NCBI RefSeq assembly: GCF_003807585.1
Contig: NZ_RMBX01000006.1
Location: 248,001 to 312,000, forward strand
Direction of reading: 5' to 3'
Length of the DNA: 64,000 nucleotides
From: Chitinophaga barathri
GTDB lineage: Bacteria > Bacteroidota > Bacteroidia > Chitinophagales > Chitinophagaceae
Made by a program: the position numbers and the translations under genes. Shown one piece after another: positions 8,270-16,953 of this stretch. The notes beneath the pieces are model-generated. The model had not been told where the DNA came from. It searched no databases and saw only the letters and a list, made by a program, of their open reading frames with translations. Within the stretch, counting starts at the first letter, position 1. The number at the start of each line of letters is the position of its first letter.

Positions 8270-8889
8270 AGATAAAAGTCTGCGGCATTACCCGGAAAGA
8301 AGACCTGGACGCACTGGTACAGCTGGGCGCGGACTATGCGGGTTTTATCTTCTACGGCAAATCTCCCCGGTTTGCCGGCAACAAGCTGGACGGGCGTACC
8401 GTGCGCGAAATAGCCGGGAGGATCGGGAAGGTGGGCGTGTTTGTAAACGCCGATCCGCAGCAGGTGATCCAGACCGTAAAGGATTACGGGCTGGACATGA
8501 TCCAGCTCCATGGCGATGAATCCATTGCCGTATGCCAGCAGCTGCGCCTCACCGTTCCGGTGATGAAGGTGTTCCCGATGGGAGAGAAGGCTAATGCAGT
8601 GGATTACGCAGCCCCTTTTATGGCGGTATCCGACTTTTTCCTGTTTGATACAGCCAGTAAGGAATACGGCGGCACGGGCAGGCAGTTCAACTGGGAGCTT
8701 TTAAATGACTACAGCTACGACAAACCCTTTTTCCTCAGCGGCGGCATTGGCCCTGATGATACCGAAGCCGTGCTGCGATGGCGCCACAAACAGCTGTTTG
8801 CGCTGGATGTGAACAGCAGGTTCGAAACCGCTCCCGGCGTAAAGGATATGGATAAAGTAGCGGCATTCATCAACACGATAAAAAAATAA
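8266..8889 (+). CDS. trpF: Phosphoribosylanthranilate isomerase (TrpF)
   Basis: This barrel enzyme performs the Amadori rearrangement of phosphoribosylanthranilate, the same chemistry HisA performs on its substrate. It has 207 residues. The catalytic Cys is in 'KVCGIT' and the catalytic Asp in 'FLFDTASKEYGGTG'; 'FLSGGIGPDD' is the phosphate-binding loop. The start overlaps the trpC stop by 4 nt, and trpB follows after 6 nt. A separate hisA is present in the same series, so there is no sign of a shared PriA-type isomerase. Confidence 0.96.
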   Translation: MKIKVCGITRKEDLDALVQLGADYAGFIFYGKSPRFAGNKLDGRTVREIAGRIGKVGVFVNADPQQVIQTVKDYGLDMIQLHGDESIAVCQQLRLTVPVMKVFPMGEKANAVDYAAPFMAVSDFFLFDTASKEYGGTGRQFNWELLNDYSYDKPFFLSGGIGPDDTEAVLRWRHKQLFALDVNSRFETAPGVKDMDKVAAFINTIKK

Positions 8890-8895
8890 CGAATC

Positions 8896-10101
8896 ATGGA
8901 TATAGCGGTGAATACATCACAATCCAAATATCATGTCAATAAAAAGGGCTACTACGGCGATTTCGGCGGCGCATACATCCCCGAAATGCTGTATCCCAAC
9001 GTGGAGGAGCTGAAAGAGCAGTATATGCAGATCATCTCCGACCCCGCGTTTCAGCAGGAATTTGAACAACTGCTGAAAGACTACGTAGGCCGGCCTTCTC
9101 CGTTGTACTTCGCAAAACGTTTGTCTGAAAAGTACAAAGCGAAGATCTACCTCAAACGCGAAGACCTCAATCACACCGGCGCCCATAAGGTGAACAATAC
9201 CATCGGGCAGATACTGCTGGCCAAACGGCTTGGCAAAAAACGCATCATCGCGGAAACAGGCGCGGGCCAGCATGGCGTGGCCACGGCCACCGTCTGCGCC
9301 CTGATGGGCCTGGAATGCGTGGTGTATATGGGCAGTGTGGACATCCAGCGGCAGGCGCCCAACGTGGCCCGTATGCGCATGCTCGGGGCTACCGTAGTGC
9401 CTGCCACCAGCGGCAGTAAAACGCTGAAGGACGCCACCAACGAAGCCATCCGCGACTGGATCAACAACCCGGTGGATACGCATTACATCATCGGCTCGGT
9501 AGTAGGCCCGCACCCGTATCCCGATATGGTGGCGCGTTTCCAGTCCGTGATCAGCGAAGAGATCAGGCAGCAGCTGGTGGAAAAGACCGGCAAACCCGAT
9601 CCCGATTATGTGATAGCCTGTGTAGGCGGCGGCAGCAATGCAGCCGGCGCATTTTTCCACTTCACCGATGCGGAGAAGGTAAAACTGGTAGCCGTGGAAG
9701 CGGCAGGGCAGGGCGTGAACAGCGGTTTTTCCGCCGCCACCAGCCAGCTGGGCAGGCCCGGTATCATCCACGCCAGCAAAACGCTGCTGATGCAGACGGA
9801 TGACGGGCAGATCGTGGAGCCGCACTCTATTTCCGCGGGGCTTGATTATCCCGGCGTAGGGCCCATGCACGCGAACCTCTACACCACCGGCCGCGCGCTG
9901 TTCCTCAATGCGACAGACGACGAATCGCTGGCCGCGGGTTATGAGCTAAGCCTGCTGGAAGGCATCATTCCCGCGCTGGAATCGGCCCATGCGCTGGCTA
10001 AACTGAAAGACCTGTCGCTGAAGCCCGAAGACGTGGTGGTGGTATGCCTCAGCGGCCGGGGGGACAAAGACCTGGAAACCTATATCAAACACTTAAAGTA
10101 A
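8896..10101 (+). CDS. trpB: Tryptophan synthase beta subunit (TrpB)
   Basis: This PLP enzyme condenses indole with serine. It has 401 residues and is the standard TrpB1 type that pairs with TrpA. The Schiff-base lysine is in '[13 protein letters not shown]', the phosphate-binding loop is '[10 protein letters not shown]', and the N-terminus shows '[12 protein letters not shown]'. It lies 6 nt after trpF and 6 nt before trpA. Confidence 0.97.
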   Translation: MDIAVNTSQSKYHVNKKGYYGDFGGAYIPEMLYPNVEELKEQYMQIISDPAFQQEFEQLLKDYVGRPSPLYFAKRLSEKYKAKIYLKREDLNHTGAHKVNNTIGQILLAKRLGKKRIIAETGAGQHGVATATVCALMGLECVVYMGSVDIQRQAPNVARMRMLGATVVPATSGSKTLKDATNEAIRDWINNPVDTHYIIGSVVGPHPYPDMVARFQSVISEEIRQQLVEKTGKPDPDYVIACVGGGSNAAGAFFHFTDAEKVKLVAVEAAGQGVNSGFSAATSQLGRPGIIHASKTLLMQTDDGQIVEPHSISAGLDYPGVGPMHANLYTTGRALFLNATDDESLAAGYELSLLEGIIPALESAHALAKLKDLSLKPEDVVVVCLSGRGDKDLETYIKHLK

Positions 10102-10107
10102 AAGAGC

Positions 10108-10890
10108 ATGAACAGGATTGATCAACTCTTTCAAAATAAACCGAAAGACATTCTGAATGTATACTGCACAGCTGGTTACCCTTCGCTGAACGATACCGTG
10201 ACCATCGTGGAAGCCCTGGAACAGAGCGGTGCGGACATGGTGGAGCTGGGTATGCCCTTCTCCGACCCCCTGGCGGACGGCCCGGTGATACAGGAAAGCA
10301 GCACCCGCGCCATCAAAAACGGCATGCGCATCAGCGTACTGTTCGAACAGCTGAAAGGCCTGCGGGACAAGGTGTCCCTGCCCATCATCCTCATGGGGTA
10401 CATGAATCCCGTGATGCAGTTCGGGGTGGAGAACTTCCTCCGGAAATGCGCCGAAACCGGCGTAGACGGCCTCATATTGCCTGATCTGCCGATGGACGAA
10501 TACGAATCGGAATACAAGGGCCTGTTTGAAAAATACGGCCTGCACAACATCTTCCTCGTAACGCCCGAAACCAGCGAAGCGCGCATCCGTAAGATAGACG
10601 GGGTGAGCAACGGTTTTGTATATGCCGTGTCTTCCTCTTCCACCACGGGTAAAAATAAGGAGATGGGCGACCAGGAGGTGTACTTCCAGCGGCTGAAGGC
10701 CATGAACCTCCGCAACCCCATCCTGATAGGCTTTGGTATACGGGACAACAAAACCTTCCGGGAAGCCTGCCGCCACAGCAACGGGGCAATTATCGGCAGC
10801 GCTTTTGTAAAAGCCATCGAAAACAGTGCTAACTTGCAGGCTACCGTGAAAGAATTTGTGGCAGGCATCAAGACAAATATGAACAGATGA
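10108..10890 (+). CDS. trpA: Tryptophan synthase alpha subunit (TrpA)
   Basis: This subunit cleaves indole-3-glycerol phosphate and channels indole to TrpB. It has 260 residues. The catalytic Glu and Asp sit in 'ELGMPFSDPLADGPVIQ', and the phosphate-binding loops are 'VSSSSTTG' and 'GFGIRDNKT'. The stop overlaps the hisH ATG by 4 nt (10887-10890). The last trp gene is therefore physically and probably translationally coupled to the distal his genes. Confidence 0.97.
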   Translation: MNRIDQLFQNKPKDILNVYCTAGYPSLNDTVTIVEALEQSGADMVELGMPFSDPLADGPVIQESSTRAIKNGMRISVLFEQLKGLRDKVSLPIILMGYMNPVMQFGVENFLRKCAETGVDGLILPDLPMDEYESEYKGLFEKYGLHNIFLVTPETSEARIRKIDGVSNGFVYAVSSSSTTGKNKEMGDQEVYFQRLKAMNLRNPILIGFGIRDNKTFREACRHSNGAIIGSAFVKAIENSANLQATVKEFVAGIKTNMNR

Positions 10891-11480
10891 AAACAGCGAT
10901 CCTAAAATACAACGCCGGCAATACCCGCTCCGTATTGTTCGCCCTCGAAAGACTGGGGGTGGAAGCTACGGTAACGGACGATCCGGAAGAGCTGAAAGCC
11001 GCGGATAAGGTGATATTTCCCGGTGTGGGAGAAGCCAGCACCGCCATGGCTTACCTGCGCGAACGCAAGCTGGATACATTGATCAAAGACCTGAAACAGC
11101 CGGTGCTGGGCATTTGCCTGGGCATGCAGCTGCTTTGCAAACATTCTGAAGAAAACAATACGGATTGCATCGGCGTGTTTGACCTGGAAGTGAAGAAGTT
11201 CCAGAGCCCGGTAGAGAACCTGCTGAAGATCCCGCAGATCGGCTGGAACAATATCACCGGCCTGCACAGTGTGATCTTTGAACATGTGAACCAGAATGAC
11301 TACATGTATTTTGTGCACAGTTATTTCGCGGAGCTGGGCTCGGAGACCACGGCTATCGCCAATTACGTGATCAATTACAGCGCGGCATTGCAGAAAGACA
11401 ATTTCTACGCAGTGCAGTTTCACCCGGAAAAGTCTGCGGAAGCAGGCCAGAACATCATCGAGAGTTTTTTACGACTGTGA
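10887..11480 (+). CDS. hisH: Imidazole glycerol phosphate synthase glutaminase subunit (HisH)
   Basis: This glutaminase supplies ammonia to HisF. It has 197 residues. The nucleophile is in 'GICLGMQLLCKHSE' and the His/Glu pair in 'AVQFHPEKS'; 'FPGVGEA' is also conserved. Its ATG overlaps the trpA stop, and its own TGA overlaps the GTG start of the GNAT-hisA gene. Because it follows trpA, its transcription probably depends on the trp promoter and attenuator unless an unseen internal promoter exists. Confidence 0.96.
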   Translation: MKTAILKYNAGNTRSVLFALERLGVEATVTDDPEELKAADKVIFPGVGEASTAMAYLRERKLDTLIKDLKQPVLGICLGMQLLCKHSEENNTDCIGVFDLEVKKFQSPVENLLKIPQIGWNNITGLHSVIFEHVNQNDYMYFVHSYFAELGSETTAIANYVINYSAALQKDNFYAVQFHPEKSAEAGQNIIESFLRL

Positions 11481-12622
11481 GCATACAAATCAGGAATATA
11501 ACCACAGCAGACACTTTGCAGCTGCGCAGGGACGTAATGTACCCCACCTGGTCGCTGGACCAGGTGACGCTGCCGCACGATGCGGACGGCATTCATTTCG
11601 GACTTTATTCAGATGGGCGGCTGGCTACCGTGGTATCTCTTTTTATCGAAGGCGATTCCGCGCAGTTCCGCAAGCTGGCCACCGCACATGACCAGCAGGG
11701 CAAAGGGTTTGGTAAATTGATGATGCGGCACCTCGAAGAGGTTTGCCGGCAGCGCGGCATCGGCACACTCTGGTGCAATGCCCGGGAAACCGCCCTCAGC
11801 TTTTATCAGCAACTGGGCTTCACCGTTTTCAGCGAACGCTTTTTTAAAGACGATCTTCCTTTCTTCAAAATGAAAATACCCGTAAAACCAGCCCAGGCAA
11901 AAGGTTTCACCATCATTCCCGCCATAGACATTATCGGCGGGAAATGCGTGCGCCTCACCCAGGGCGACTACGCTCAGCAAAAAGTATACAACGAAAACCC
12001 GCTGGAAGTAGCGATGGAATTCGAAGACAGCGGCATCCAGCGACTGCATCTCGTGGACCTGGACGGCGCTAAAAAAGGAGCCGTGGTGAACTGGAAAGTA
12101 CTGGAAACCATTGCCGCTAAGACCGGCCTCACCATTGATTTTGGCGGCGGTATCAAAAGCGGGGACGATCTGAAGATCGTATTCGAATCCGGCGCGGAAC
12201 TTGCCACCATCGGCAGCGTGGCCGTCAAACAGCCGGAGTTGTTCTTCAGCTGGCTGGATCAATACGGCGCTGATAAAATGTTCCTCGGTGCAGACGTAAA
12301 AGAAGAAATGATCGCGGTGGGCGGATGGCTGGAAACCACGGACCGCAGTGTGTTCGACTTCCTGCGTACCAACCTGGAGCGCGGCGTAAAAGAAGTATTC
12401 TGTACGGATATCGCGAAGGACGGGCTGTTGCAGGGCCCCTCCACGGAGCTGTATAAAAAGATCATCGCGGAGCTGCCCGGCATCCGGCTCACCGCGAGCG
12501 GCGGTGTAAGCCACATCGGTGATGTGGAAGAATTGCAGGCCGCAGGCCTGGCCGGCGTCATCATCGGTAAAGCCATTTATGAAGGCCGTATTACATTACC
12601 CGAACTGAAGAAATTTATTTAA
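11477..12622 (+). CDS. hisA: GNAT acetyltransferase-HisA fusion protein
   Basis: This is a single frame of 381 residues from a GTG that overlaps the hisH stop by 4 nt. Residues 1 to about 133 form a GNAT N-acyltransferase domain with the acetyl-CoA loop 'QGKGFGKLMM' and the C-terminal 'ARETALSFYQQLGF'. Residues about 143 to 381 form a complete HisA barrel (ProFAR isomerase) with the catalytic Asp in 'IPAIDIIGGKCVRL' and 'CTDIAKDG', and the 'TASGGVSHIGDV' phosphate loop. An ATG near 11870 ('KMKIPV') could allow separate translation of HisA, but there is no stop between the domains. The substrate of the GNAT domain is unknown. Confidence 0.9.
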   Translation: MSIQIRNITTADTLQLRRDVMYPTWSLDQVTLPHDADGIHFGLYSDGRLATVVSLFIEGDSAQFRKLATAHDQQGKGFGKLMMRHLEEVCRQRGIGTLWCNARETALSFYQQLGFTVFSERFFKDDLPFFKMKIPVKPAQAKGFTIIPAIDIIGGKCVRLTQGDYAQQKVYNENPLEVAMEFEDSGIQRLHLVDLDGAKKGAVVNWKVLETIAAKTGLTIDFGGGIKSGDDLKIVFESGAELATIGSVAVKQPELFFSWLDQYGADKMFLGADVKEEMIAVGGWLETTDRSVFDFLRTNLERGVKEVFCTDIAKDGLLQGPSTELYKKIIAELPGIRLTASGGVSHIGDVEELQAAGLAGVIIGKAIYEGRITLPELKKFI

Positions 12623-12625
12623 GAT

Positions 12626-13381
12626 ATGCTTACAAAACGCATCATACCCTGCCTGGATATCAAGGACGGACGCACCGTGAAGGGCGTGAACTTCGAGAAT
12701 ATCCGCGATGCGGGAGACCCTATCGAGCTGGGCGCGCTGTATGCGGAACAGGGCGCGGATGAACTGGTATTCCTGGACATCACGGCCACGAATGAAAGGA
12801 GAAAAACCCTTTCCGAACTGGTGACCAAAATAGCCCGGCATGTGAACATCCCGTTCACCGTGGGCGGTGGCATTTCTTCCGTGGAAGACGTGAGCGTGCT
12901 GCTGAACGCCGGTGCGGACAAAGTATCCGTAAACACCGCCGCGTTCAAAAATCCGCAGCTGCTCAACGACCTTTCCCGCGAATTCGGCAGCCAATGCATC
13001 GTACTGGCCATCGATACGCGTTTTGAAGACGGCGACTGGTTCGTATACCTCAACGGCGGCCGCGTAAAAACCGACATCCTTACCACGGACTGGGCCAAAG
13101 AAGCCGTGGACCGCGGCGCGGGAGAGATCCTGCTCACGTCCATGAACAACGACGGCACCAAGCAGGGTTTTGCCCTGGATATCACCGGGCGCCTTTCCCA
13201 AAACCTGCATGTGCCGGTGATCGCTTCGGGCGGGGCAGGTACTATGGAGCACTTTGCGGACGTTTTTGAGAAGGCCGGGGCGGATGCGGCACTGGCTGCG
13301 AGCATCTTCCACTATAAAGAAATGGAAATTCAGGAGCTGAAAACATACCTCTACAAAAGAGGTGTGCAGATCCGCTTCTGA
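12626..13381 (+). CDS. hisF: Imidazole glycerol phosphate synthase cyclase subunit (HisF)
   Basis: This barrel enzyme uses ammonia from HisH to form imidazole glycerol phosphate and AICAR. It has 251 residues. The first catalytic Asp is in '[17 protein letters not shown]' and the second in '[11 protein letters not shown]'; the phosphate loops are 'VGGGISS' and '[11 protein letters not shown]'. It starts 3 nt after the GNAT-hisA gene. Confidence 0.97.
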   Translation: MLTKRIIPCLDIKDGRTVKGVNFENIRDAGDPIELGALYAEQGADELVFLDITATNERRKTLSELVTKIARHVNIPFTVGGGISSVEDVSVLLNAGADKVSVNTAAFKNPQLLNDLSREFGSQCIVLAIDTRFEDGDWFVYLNGGRVKTDILTTDWAKEAVDRGAGEILLTSMNNDGTKQGFALDITGRLSQNLHVPVIASGGAGTMEHFADVFEKAGADAALAASIFHYKEMEIQELKTYLYKRGVQIRF

Positions 13382-13418
13382 TTAATATATATTTATTATA
13401 TTTAAAGTGATTTTACCC

Positions 13419-14015
13419 ATGGAGGTAGATTTTACCAAGTCACCGGACGGATTGGTGCCGGCAATTATTCAGGATGCCATTAGCCACCGCGTGCTGATGC
13501 TGGGGTACATGAACAGGGAAGCCCTGGACAAAACCCTGGCCGAGAAACGGGTGACGTTCTTCAGCCGTTCCAGGAACCGGCTGTGGACCAAGGGGGAGGA
13601 AAGCGGCAATTTCCTTAACCTGGTGAGCGCCGCACTGGACTGCGACCAGGATACGCTGCTGCTGAAAGTGCATCCCGTAGGCCCCGTATGCCACACCGGC
13701 GCGGATACCTGCTGGAACGAAAAAAACAAAGACACGGCTTCTTTCCTCACCGGCCTGGAACAGGTGATCCGCGACAGGAAAGAAAACCCGACCGAAAAGT
13801 CATACACCGCTTCCCTGTTTGCCAAAGGCATCAACAAGGTGGCGCAAAAGGTAGGCGAAGAAGCTGTTGAACTCGTGATAGAAGCCAAAGACGACAATAA
13901 AGACCTGTTTTTAGGCGAAGCGGCGGACCTGTTGTTTCATTACTTAATTTTGTTACAGGCCAAGGGCTTTACGCTCGAAGATGTCATAACCATATTAAAA
14001 GAACGGCACAAATGA
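13419..14015 (+). CDS. hisI: Phosphoribosyl-AMP cyclohydrolase / phosphoribosyl-ATP pyrophosphatase (HisIE)
   Basis: This bifunctional enzyme carries out steps 2 and 3 of histidine synthesis. The N-terminal half is HisI with 'DGLVPAIIQD', 'FFSRSRNRLWTKGEESGN' and the zinc motif 'VGPVCHTGADTCW'. The C-terminal half is HisE with 'KVGEEAVELVIEAK' and 'EAADLLFHYLILL'. I prefer the ATG at 13419; the frame also allows a GTG at 13407, which would add four residues. An AT-rich 37-nt gap separates it from hisF. The stop overlaps the next gene's ATG by 4 nt. Confidence 0.95.
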   Translation: MEVDFTKSPDGLVPAIIQDAISHRVLMLGYMNREALDKTLAEKRVTFFSRSRNRLWTKGEESGNFLNLVSAALDCDQDTLLLKVHPVGPVCHTGADTCWNEKNKDTASFLTGLEQVIRDRKENPTEKSYTASLFAKGINKVAQKVGEEAVELVIEAKDDNKDLFLGEAADLLFHYLILLQAKGFTLEDVITILKERHK

Positions 14016-15103
14016 GAACCGTATCCATCCTCTTTTCCATTTTAACGGCTGCCACAGCGGCAAACGCCCAGTTTACAGTAAGCGGCAGCATCGCGCCGGC
14101 CCAGGAAGGGCAGAAGCTTTATTTTGTCAGCGAAGACGGCAATACAAGGGATTCTTCCGTACTGAAGGACGGCCGGTTTTCGTTTAAGACGGCTTATAAA
14201 CCCGCTCCGGACGATATGTTTGCACTGATACTCGAAGGCAAACAATACCCGATGCTGCTGGTGTCTGAAAACAACGAAGTGGAAATACAGGGTGATGCGG
14301 GCAGTTTTCCCGTGGCCAAAACCGTGAAAGGCGGCCAGCAGACCGAGTGGATGCAGGCTTATCACAAGACCATGGAGCCGGTACTGAATAAAGTAAAAGA
14401 ACTGAACTCAGAAGCCTCTGTCATCAGCGGTGACGATGAAGCCGCCAAAGCCGCGTTCCGCGCAAAAGCGACCGATTTTGAAACGGAGCTGATGAATACA
14501 GGGATGAACTTCGTGAAAACCCACCCCAAAGCCCAGGCCAGCCTTTTTCTGCTGTACGGCGAGCTGAAGGACAGGCTGACCGAAGATGAATTCAGCAGGC
14601 AGTTCGGCTCACTGGATGTAAAAGTCAGGAACAGCAAATTCGGCAGGTCGATTGCCGCTGAGATATCTTCCGCCAATGCTGAAAAGGCCGATGCGGGCAC
14701 GGCCAAAGACTTTGAACAGAAAGACCCCAAAGGCAAAACGGTAAAACTGTCCTCTTTCCGGGGCAAATACGTGCTGATCGACTTCTGGGCCAGCTGGTGC
14801 GGCCCCTGCCGGCAGGAGAACCCCAACGTAGTGGCGGCTTATCACAAATTCAAAAACAAAAACTTCACCATCCTTGGTGTATCGCTGGATAAAAGTAAAT
14901 CCGCCTGGCTGGAAGCTATCGAGCAGGACCGCCTGGAATGGACCCAGGTGTCCGACCTCCAGGGCTGGGCAAATGCCGCGGCGCAACTGTACCGTGTGCA
15001 GGGTATCCCGCAGAACTTCCTGGTAGATCCCAACGGTAAGATCATTGCCAGCAACCTCCGCGGCCGCGCCCTGGAAAAGAAGCTGGCGGAAATACTGAAG
15101 TAA
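14012..15103 (+). CDS. DUF4369/TlpA-like thiol-disulfide oxidoreductase
   Basis: The 363-residue protein has an N-terminal signal peptide ending 'ANAQ', a beta-rich DUF4369-type domain (about residues 22-120), a helical middle and a C-terminal TlpA/thioredoxin domain with the active site 'WASWCGPCRQENP' at about residue 260. It should act in the periplasm, with the CxxC reducing or rearranging disulfides of envelope proteins. The ATG overlaps the hisIE stop by 4 nt, so it may be translated from the his message, although no link to histidine synthesis is apparent. The next gene is a paralogue. Confidence 0.85.
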   Translation: MRTVSILFSILTAATAANAQFTVSGSIAPAQEGQKLYFVSEDGNTRDSSVLKDGRFSFKTAYKPAPDDMFALILEGKQYPMLLVSENNEVEIQGDAGSFPVAKTVKGGQQTEWMQAYHKTMEPVLNKVKELNSEASVISGDDEAAKAAFRAKATDFETELMNTGMNFVKTHPKAQASLFLLYGELKDRLTEDEFSRQFGSLDVKVRNSKFGRSIAAEISSANAEKADAGTAKDFEQKDPKGKTVKLSSFRGKYVLIDFWASWCGPCRQENPNVVAAYHKFKNKNFTILGVSLDKSKSAWLEAIEQDRLEWTQVSDLQGWANAAAQLYRVQGIPQNFLVDPNGKIIASNLRGRALEKKLAEILK

Positions 15104-15197
15104 GTTCCTTCCCCATAGAACCGCTTATCATTTTAGCCTTGCTTTTGGCTGGCGGAATAGCCAACTTTGTTGACAGGACTATAAACTGTTACCAAAT

Positions 15198-16340
15198 ATG
15201 AAGAAATTGATCCTTGCAGCTGTGCTGATAAGCCCGGCTGCAGTGTTGTTGGCGCAGGATAAGAAAACAAAAACCTACCAGTACCATATCGAAGGCAGCA
15301 TCATCAATGCAAACCAGGGAAAACCAGCCAAATTTTATCTCCGTATGAGAACGGCGGGGGTTTTTAAGACAGACAGCGCGATCGCCAACGATGGAAAATT
15401 TTCATTTACCGGGGACATTCCCGAACCACAATTAGCACAGGTATTCGCCGTGATCCCTGAAACGCCCGACAACCCGATGGGCAAAAAGGAAGTGGCGCTC
15501 ATTTTCCTGGGCAAAGGCACTACCCAGCTGAACCTTGCCACGCCCGCGGCAAAGGCCGAAGCAGGCGGCACCGAGGAGCAGGGTGCGTTCAACGAACTGA
15601 ATGACCTCCTCCGCTCCGTCAATAAAGACTACGAAACAGCCGTAAAAAAATACCGCGATGCCGCTGAATCCAAAGACGAAGACCGGCTCAAAAAAGCCGA
15701 AACCCGCCTGGAGCAGCTGGAAGCCAGCAAAAAAGCCGTGATGCGGAAATATCTCGAAGAGAATCCAGCCACGCCCATCGGCATGTATGTGTTGAACCAG
15801 GTGGCCGGTTACGAAATGAACCCCGAAGATGTGGAGCCGCTGTTTAACGCACTACCTAAAAACATCCGTAAATACCCTTCTGCCAAAGAATTCGAGCACC
15901 GGATGGACCTAGCGAAGAAACTGGCGGTAGGCCAGCCCGCCATAGAGTTTAACCAGAAGGATGCGGCGGGCAACCCGGTATCCCTCGCGTCTTTCCGTGG
16001 CAGGTATGTGCTGGTGGACTTCTGGGCAAGCTGGTGCGGCCCCTGCCGCGCGGAAAATCCCAATGTGGTAAAGGCTTATAATCGTTTCAAAGAAAAAGGC
16101 TTCACCATCCTCGGCGTGTCCTTCGACGAGCGGAAGGATAAATGGGAGCAGGCCATCGAGCAGGACAACCTCACCTGGACGCATGTATCCGATCTGAAAG
16201 GCTGGGGCAACGAGGTGGGCAAGCTCTATGGCATCCGCGCCATCCCGCAGAACGTGCTGGTGGACCCCCAGGGCAAGATCATCGCCCGCAACCTCCGCGC
16301 TGAAGACCTGAACCGGAAGCTGGAGGAATTACTGAAATAA
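15198..16340 (+). CDS. DUF4369/TlpA-like thiol-disulfide oxidoreductase, second copy
   Basis: This 380-residue protein has the same layout as its upstream neighbour: a signal peptide ('AAVLLAQ'), a DUF4369-like N-domain, a charged helical stretch rich in Lys and Glu (about 145-190), and a C-terminal thioredoxin fold with 'WASWCGPCRAENP' near residue 278. The C-terminal domains of the two proteins are closely alike ('FTILGVS', 'WTHVSDLKGW'), so this is a tandem duplication with diverged N-domains. A 94-nt gap separates the copies, and a terminator follows this one. It is probably exported and periplasmic. Confidence 0.85.
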   Translation: MKKLILAAVLISPAAVLLAQDKKTKTYQYHIEGSIINANQGKPAKFYLRMRTAGVFKTDSAIANDGKFSFTGDIPEPQLAQVFAVIPETPDNPMGKKEVALIFLGKGTTQLNLATPAAKAEAGGTEEQGAFNELNDLLRSVNKDYETAVKKYRDAAESKDEDRLKKAETRLEQLEASKKAVMRKYLEENPATPIGMYVLNQVAGYEMNPEDVEPLFNALPKNIRKYPSAKEFEHRMDLAKKLAVGQPAIEFNQKDAAGNPVSLASFRGRYVLVDFWASWCGPCRAENPNVVKAYNRFKEKGFTILGVSFDERKDKWEQAIEQDNLTWTHVSDLKGWGNEVGKLYGIRAIPQNVLVDPQGKIIARNLRAEDLNRKLEELLK

Positions 16341-16362
16341 GGATCTTTCAAAATTGATAGCG

Positions 16363-16392
16363 GCCAGTCCCTCCCGGGGGCTGGCTTTTTTT
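16363..16392 (+). terminator. Intrinsic terminator after the TlpA pair
   Basis: GCCAG-T-CCC (16363-16371) pairs with GGG-CTGGC (16378-16385) with one bulged T and the loop TCCCGG, followed by seven T. It ends the long + strand series that begins with the his genes. Confidence 0.8.
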
Positions 16393-16532
16393 ATGCCACC
16401 TCCCTCCCGGATATCCATTGAATATTAATTTGTTATGGGAAAATATCCGCTTCCCTCCAGGCCTCTTTTATAGGACTTTTACATTACAGTTGGCTAAAAG
16501 CAGCCATAGTACTGTCTTACGGTAGGGATAAA

Positions 16533-16605
16533 GCATATATGTCCCATATATAAGGCATATATATCCCATAGATAAGGCATATCTATAAGATATGCCTTAT
16601 CTATG
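16533..16605. repeat. Tandem 22-nt repeats running into an 18-bp palindrome
   Basis: Two 22-nt units (16533-16554 and 16555-16576) differ at two positions, and a third partial unit begins at 16577. The last part is a perfect inverted repeat with 18-bp arms, 16567-16584 and 16588-16605, separated by ATA. The segment is AT-rich and noncoding. It could be a long hairpin in RNA, a protein-binding array or a relic of a mobile repeat. Confidence 0.7.
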
Positions 16606-16750
16606 CTTTAACAGTGCTTTAAAAATGCCTTGAAAATGGGATATCATGATGGTATTACTATCTGGAGGCTACCATAAGCCCGCTTTCTGATAAAGGTTGG
16701 AGTGCGGGATAAAAGGAAGTCTTGCCAGGATGACCTTTATACCAGTTGTT

Positions 16751-16844
16751 CGGTCATCCTTCGGTGATCCTTCGGTCATCCTTCGGTGAAACACCCTCAA
16801 ACCCGTACCACGACCGAACACCACCGAAGGATCACCGAAGGATG
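16751..16844. repeat. 11-nt tandem repeats with a 22-bp inverted copy
   Basis: Three consecutive 11-nt units of the form CGGTSATCCTT occupy 16751-16783. A 22-nt segment (16755-16776) is repeated perfectly in inverted orientation at 16823-16844, with GTTCGGTC (from 16748) and GACCGAAC (from 16812) as further complementary pieces. The related words GAAACACCCTCAAACCC and GAAACGCCTCAAACCC follow each arm. No reading frame is supported here. The structure resembles a dispersed intergenic repeat of REP type. The rest of the 16393-16950 gap shows nothing else I can name. Confidence 0.7.
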
Positions 16845-16953
16845 TCAGTAGCGTCATCTTCCCACGAAACGCCTCAAACCCTTGCTGCCGGGAGGATGGT
16901 AGTAAAATGACGGCGGGCGGTCCCGAATTTTCCCAAATAATATTTGGAAGTAT

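Noticed and set aside
13407-13418. GTG at 13407 as the hisIE start
   Set aside because: The ATG at 13419 gives a conventional N-terminus; the GTG adds only four residues and cannot be preferred from sequence alone.
15145-15164. Terminator between the two TlpA genes
   Set aside because: TTGGCT/AGCCAA is only a 6-bp stem with no T-run, so read-through is more likely.
16533-16844. CRISPR array
   Set aside because: The repeats are 22 and 11 nt, contiguous without unique spacers of regular size, and no cas genes are nearby.
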